In this document: positions 29,991 to 33,631 of the stretch, piece after piece
How positions within the stretch are numbered: the stretch's first letter is position 1
Layout of the letters: each line of letters opens with the position of its first letter
DNA from: Verrucomicrobiaceae bacterium
GTDB lineage: Bacteria; Verrucomicrobiota; Verrucomicrobiia; Verrucomicrobiales; Akkermansiaceae
Assembly (NCBI GenBank): GCA_027487435.1
Contig: JAIYDP010000215.1
Span: 1 to 33,631, forward strand
Direction of reading: 5' to 3'
DNA length: 33,631 nt
Notes under the pieces: generated by a model
Database searches by the model: none
What the model saw: only the letters and a program-made list of their open reading frames with translations
Told to the model about the DNA's origin: nothing
Program-made: the position numbers and the translations under genes

Positions 29991-32900
29991 ATGAAGACTG
30001 CGGCAAACGCGTCTCCACGATCTCGCATCAAAAGTGTTTTGTCTCGGAAACTCGTCTTGAGTGACTTTGGGGGGGCGGTTGCAGTCCTTCTGTCTGCAAT
30101 GACGCTGCAGATTCCATTTGAAACCGAGACCTTCATTCGGACAGTTTTGCAGTTGGGGCAAGTTGACGACGTATCTGGTATGGCACCCCGATTTGAGTTA
30201 GTGAGAAAACAAGGAATTGAGCCAGCTGTTCTTGAAAAGGTATTCACGGAATGTCTCAGACAAGTGCAAGATCTTCAAACAGAAGTTGAACAGGACTGGG
30301 CACGCGTCTCACGAGATTAGGTACAGGAGAAGATCACCGAGCTCGTCCAACTCTGCGGAGAGAATGAAGTTGAAAACCAGGAGCTCATCGGCGATCTCAA
30401 CGACGAGCTAGAGGCAAACGTCCACCCCCCCTCTGACGCGTCAGAAAATCAACAACGCATTCTCCCGCGTGGAGCAGCGTGTGGAGCAAGTCGGAGGCCG
30501 AGCGCAGCGCATTGGTCGTCCTTTCAGAGCGCCCTCTAATCTTGCACAGGAGAGCAGCTCCAAACGGCGGATCGTAACGCGCACCTCCTTCTGTCTCACC
30601 CCCCCCTCCTCCCAAAGGCCAGCGGCGCCGTGCGGAGGAAGCGGATGAATTGATTGAGAGCTACGAACAATTCAAAATTTTGAAACAAGGGACACGCTTG
30701 TCCGAGTACGAGCGCAATCCCGAGCGGGTGCACGAGTGTGCGCTGCTGATAAAGAAACTCGCAAATTTCGCTCGCGAGCTCGACGATCGAGGGGAAGTGG
30801 AGGTAAGGACTAAAAATGGGATTTTCTGTTTGAGTGCCTTGAGACTCTCGAAGCGATTCAAAAGGAGGAAGAACGAGTTGAGCAGGAGCTCGCGCTTCAA
30901 TTCGACCGTGCCGCCGAAGCGCGCGACATCGACGAAATGAAAGTACCCCCCCTCCTCCTCCCCCCGGTGAAGCCGCAGAAATGTGCTGCAACCCTGATGT
31001 CTTTCAACGGGGGCATGGCGTCCGTGCAACACTTTGTCGGCGCCCAACCGATGTTCATGGACTCTCAAATCATGCAGGCGGATGAGGCGCGGCAGCTGAA
31101 GTGCGGAGGGGGGGGGGGTCGGGTGCTCTAAGACTGTGCAGATGCGTCTCCATCCCTATCTGCGAGCAAGAGTTCGATATCCTCTTCCCCGTGATTGGGC
31201 GGCCCCCACTCCCCCCCCCCCCCCCCCCTTACCCGTCAGCTAGAGATCTGCGAGTCAGAGTTTGTGACGGTTAAGTCGGTCTTCCCAAACCCCGACAAAG
31301 TGATGGGCGATCTCGTCCACAGGATCTTCGAGCAGAGGGTCCTCGCCTTTAAGAGATTTAATTGGGGCAGGTGCGCGCCCTCGTCGACTCCGCGCTTAAC
31401 AACGTGAAACGAGAGGTTGTTCGTTGGCCCGCCTTTGTGATTGTTGCAGCAGGGCAGCACCGACTTCCTGCGGCTGTTGGCGATTTTGTACGTGCGGACT
31501 CACGCGATGCTGCAAACTCTAAAAAAGCGCCGCCCCCCCGTGCTCTGCAAACTTACTCAAAAGATTCGACATGGGCGATCTTGACCTCGACAACCTCGTA
31601 CAGGACATCTTCTGCAACTTCCTCGCGGAGTGCGCCAAGCACGTCTTTTCTCACCCCCTCCCCCCCAGGTATCACGACACGGAGGTGCGGTGCCTCGACG
31701 ACGAGTTTGGCGACTTGTTGCCGCCGTATTGCCCCGACTTTCACAACGGTCGCAACGTGCTGTCCGTTCAAAAGGTTGAGAGGGCGCTTGCTGTCCACAA
31801 GGTCGTTGAGAAGGGGGAGGGTGGAATGACTTCGTTCAGGAGGCGATTTTGCGATGCCGAGAGCTTTTCCGGATGAATCGGTGAGGCTGCTAGCTTGCGC
31901 ATGGCATGAAATGCTTCGTTTGATGCTGTCATGTCGGGTCGGATGTGTTTGCATCCCCCCCCCCTGCCCTTCCGTTTTTGAGGTGACAACTTCAGCGCGG
32001 AGGAAGTGAAAGCGCTCTACGACGTGCTTCTCAACGCTGTGGAGATTCATGTCACGGTCTTCATTCAAACGTCCCCTCGTCGTCGCTGCCCCTCACGCAG
32101 ACAGCGGGTCGGGGCGAATCGTCGACGACCTTGAAGACGATTTCGATTTTTCCCTCCCAGGCGCCATTCGCTACTCCGTTCAAGTCGTTCAACTGATCCA
32201 AAAGCACCTGTCGGCGGTCATTGTGATTGCACTCGGGTTGTCTCTCTGACGTATGCAAGCTTCCCGAGGTGTTCGACAACGTCAAGGTCAAGTCAGACAT
32301 CTTGCGGAGGCAAGGCGAGTGGATCGCTCTGATGGAAACGGTCGTGTCGCAGGTCATTTCGATAGCTCTCCTTGTCTGAGCCTCACAGGGCCTCGCACAC
32401 ACTATCGACGGTACGCTGCGCCAATGACGTTGGCCCGTCTTGTCTTATTTGCAAGAAATGGTCAACGTTTGTGAGAAAGTCCTAGCGGAGGACCAGAAGA
32501 AGACCGACTTCAGGTTGCCCCGCATGGAGCCTCCTCAATGTAAACGTAACAGGCCCCGTGAAGATTATGTCCGATCTGACGACGAACCGACCGAAGCATG
32601 CCAGCGGCTCGTCCAATTTCTTGACAGGCAGGTGGATAACCTTGTTGACAAGTTGGGGGTTGGCGCAAACTCCGAGGGAGTCCTGACAGAGCTTGGGATG
32701 CGGCTGCACACGTAAGCAACCCGAGACCTCTCTTTGATTGCGCAAGGACGCTGCGGAACCACATGCTCAAGTGCGTCATCAGCCCTCTTGGAGCTGTGCG
32801 CCTGATGACGTCAGAGCTGTCCTTGGTTTTGATTTTAATGCGAAAGGGACATAAACAAATACCGCAGCCACGTCGCCAAGTACAAAATCCCAGCTGTGGA

Positions 32901-33188
32901 TGTGGGTGCCGCTGGCTCCTGACCTGACGTGCGCAGGAGGCATTCGACTCTCTGCAGCAGCTCGTCAAGGTCTACCTTGTCTCTCCAGACGCCCTCAAGA
33001 CGATGGTTCCACCTAGAATGTGCGAGCTCACCCCCACCAAGGTGACGGAGACGTCGCTCTTCAAAATGCAGCGAGATGAACTGTGCGCTATCCGCTGGGT
33101 TGACTGACTTGCCAGCATGAAGTTTTTGAAGCAGAGAGCTGACTACTCCCTCGCCAAGATTGGCCAATTGTTTCGCTCTGAGGCTTGA
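29991..33188 (+). CDS. SEC10: Exocyst complex subunit Sec10 / EXOC5
   Basis: Exocyst subunit that tethers secretory vesicles to the plasma membrane. Diagnostic blocks in order are IPFETETFIRTVLQL, LQTEVQEKITELVQLCGENE, KINNAFSRVEQRVEQVGGRA, ADELIESYEQFKILKQG, VHECALLIKKLANFARELDD, FPNPDKVMGDLVHRIFEQRV, KVLAEDQKKTDFRL (the strongly conserved AEQKKTDF site), GVLTELGMRLHT, HVAKYKIPAVDEAFDSLQQL and a final FLKQRADYSLAKIGQLFRSE. The stop is at 33186-33188. The start is uncertain: ATG 29991 spliced over GTGTTTTG...GGTTGCAG, or ATG 30099 (MTLQIPFETE). Many introns in 30400-32300 hold C or G runs, including the C18 at 31211-31228. It converges on the tRNA endonuclease gene across 11 bp. Confidence 0.92.
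31211..31228 (+). repeat. C18 homopolymer in a Sec10 intron
   Basis: The longest single-base run in the window. It lies in the intron that starts GTGATTGG near 31192 and ends CCCGTCAG near 31240. A G11 run in the preceding intron (31108-31118) is its strand opposite. Confidence 0.92.
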
Positions 33189-33199
33189 CTCCCTCTCAG

Positions 33200-33631
33200 T
33201 CAGCGGTGGTGCTGCGGCAGCCAGCGCTCCACTGCGAGCAATTCAAATGTCTCGTCGTCTTTGAAAAGCAGCAGGAGCAGCTTCTGACGTCGTGAATGCA
33301 CAATTTTGTAACATCCGTCACCTTGTTGAGAGAATTCGCAAGGCGGTTCAACGCCGTCGCACATGCGACCGTAAATACCGAGTGAGGTGGCGTAAGACTT
33401 CGGACTTCATCCGCGCCGCAGCGCCTCAAGTACCTCACAAGTGCCCTTCATCGTCAGTTTCGCGTGTTCCTCATACTTCGAGTGTTGATGCAAGTTGTCG
33501 CTTGGGTAAAGCACAACGTCTGCACCATAATGATCGCCTCTCCTTGGAATCAAATTCTGTACAGTTAGTCGAAGCTTGCCCGCACAGTTAACGATCGATC
33601 TGAAGAAGGAATACGCTGCATACTTCTTCAG
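33200..33631 (-). CDS. tRNA-splicing endonuclease subunit (SEN2/SEN15-like), 5' end outside window
   Basis: Subunit of the TSEN complex that cuts introns from pre-tRNA. Visible exons read YAAYSFFRSI, then over a 36-nt intron (GTTAACTG...CTGTACAG) NLIPRRGDHYGADVVLYPSD followed by NLHQHSKYEEHAK. After one or more uncertain splices comes ALNRLANSLNK, and over GTGACGG...GACGTCAG KLLLLLFKDDETFELLAVER and WLPQHHR. This is the TSEN C-domain pattern: FGaDfvlYp, HseY with the catalytic His position, R-x-x-x-x-V-x-K-x-L before the last strand, and RW near the end. Tyr, His and Lys are present, so it could be catalytic (SEN2 type), but shortness of the visible part keeps SEN15 and SEN34 open. The stop is at 33202-33200. 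Confidence 0.72.

Noticed and set aside
1..33631. CRISPR arrays, bacterial operons, transposons or organelle DNA.
   Set aside because: No regular spacer-repeat array, no ribosome-binding sites, no transposase or reverse transcriptase motifs, and almost every gene contains spliceosomal introns.

Overview
The window is nuclear DNA from a unicellular, flagellated eukaryote with a very compact genome. Nearly every gene is broken by short spliceosomal introns (most 28-68 nt, GT-AG, with a CTAAC/CTGAC-like branch site a few bases before the AG). Genes lie head-to-head or tail-to-tail with gaps of 11-200 bp. A flagellum is implied by IFT88, WDR92/DNAAF10 and a Tctex-type dynein light chain. A conventional mitochondrion is implied by aconitase, CPT2, cytochrome c heme lyase and a COX14-like protein. 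I cannot name the taxon from the sequence alone; an early-branching fungus or another small protist would fit. All models were assembled by hand by joining frames across introns, so exon edges are predictions.

Layout. 1-1155 (-) is IFT88, cut by the window edge. 1255-5257 (+) is a large type I membrane protein with a signal peptide, a von Willebrand A-like domain that lacks the usual metal-site serines, one membrane span and a coiled-coil tail. 5277-5659 (+) is a YCII-domain protein, convergent with a kelch protein (5682-6849, -). The kelch gene diverges from a GDP-sugar phosphorylase of the GDPGP1/VTC2 family (6880-7987, +), which converges on cytochrome c heme lyase (8017-8812, -). Heme lyase diverges from the Tctex1 light chain (8861-9366, +). 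A tiny minus-strand coding segment (about 9442-9620) precedes a two-thioredoxin-domain PDI (9712-11017, +). WDR92 (11064-12440, -) and CPT2 (12489-14534, +) share a 48-bp divergent promoter. Two orphan minus-strand genes (14685-15098 and 15131-15660) follow, then mitochondrial aconitase (15722-18348, -).

The right half starts with TTC5 (18466-20138, +), divergent from aconitase. Next come a TauE/SafE transporter (20224-21775, -), a long orphan protein (21856-24311, +), a 50-residue COX14-like gene (24346-24532, -) and a BRD8-like bromodomain protein (24591-25884, -). The BRD8-like gene diverges from a NUP1/NUP136/NUP153-type FG nucleoporin (26080-29880, +). Exocyst Sec10 (29991-33188, +) follows, and a tRNA-splicing endonuclease subunit (33200 to the window end, -) closes the window.

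How the genes fit together. Three genes serve the flagellum (IFT-B cargo transport, axonemal dynein assembly, dynein light chain). Five serve the mitochondrion. Others are housekeeping: nuclear pore, NuA4-type chromatin reader, tRNA splicing, exocytosis and ER folding. There is no operon logic and no mobile element, rRNA, tRNA or CRISPR that I can support. The most distinctive sequence features are long C or G homopolymers inside introns, perfect AT-rich palindromes in some divergent promoters, and a GDPGP/VTC2 homologue whose HxHxQ motif has become HxHxH.
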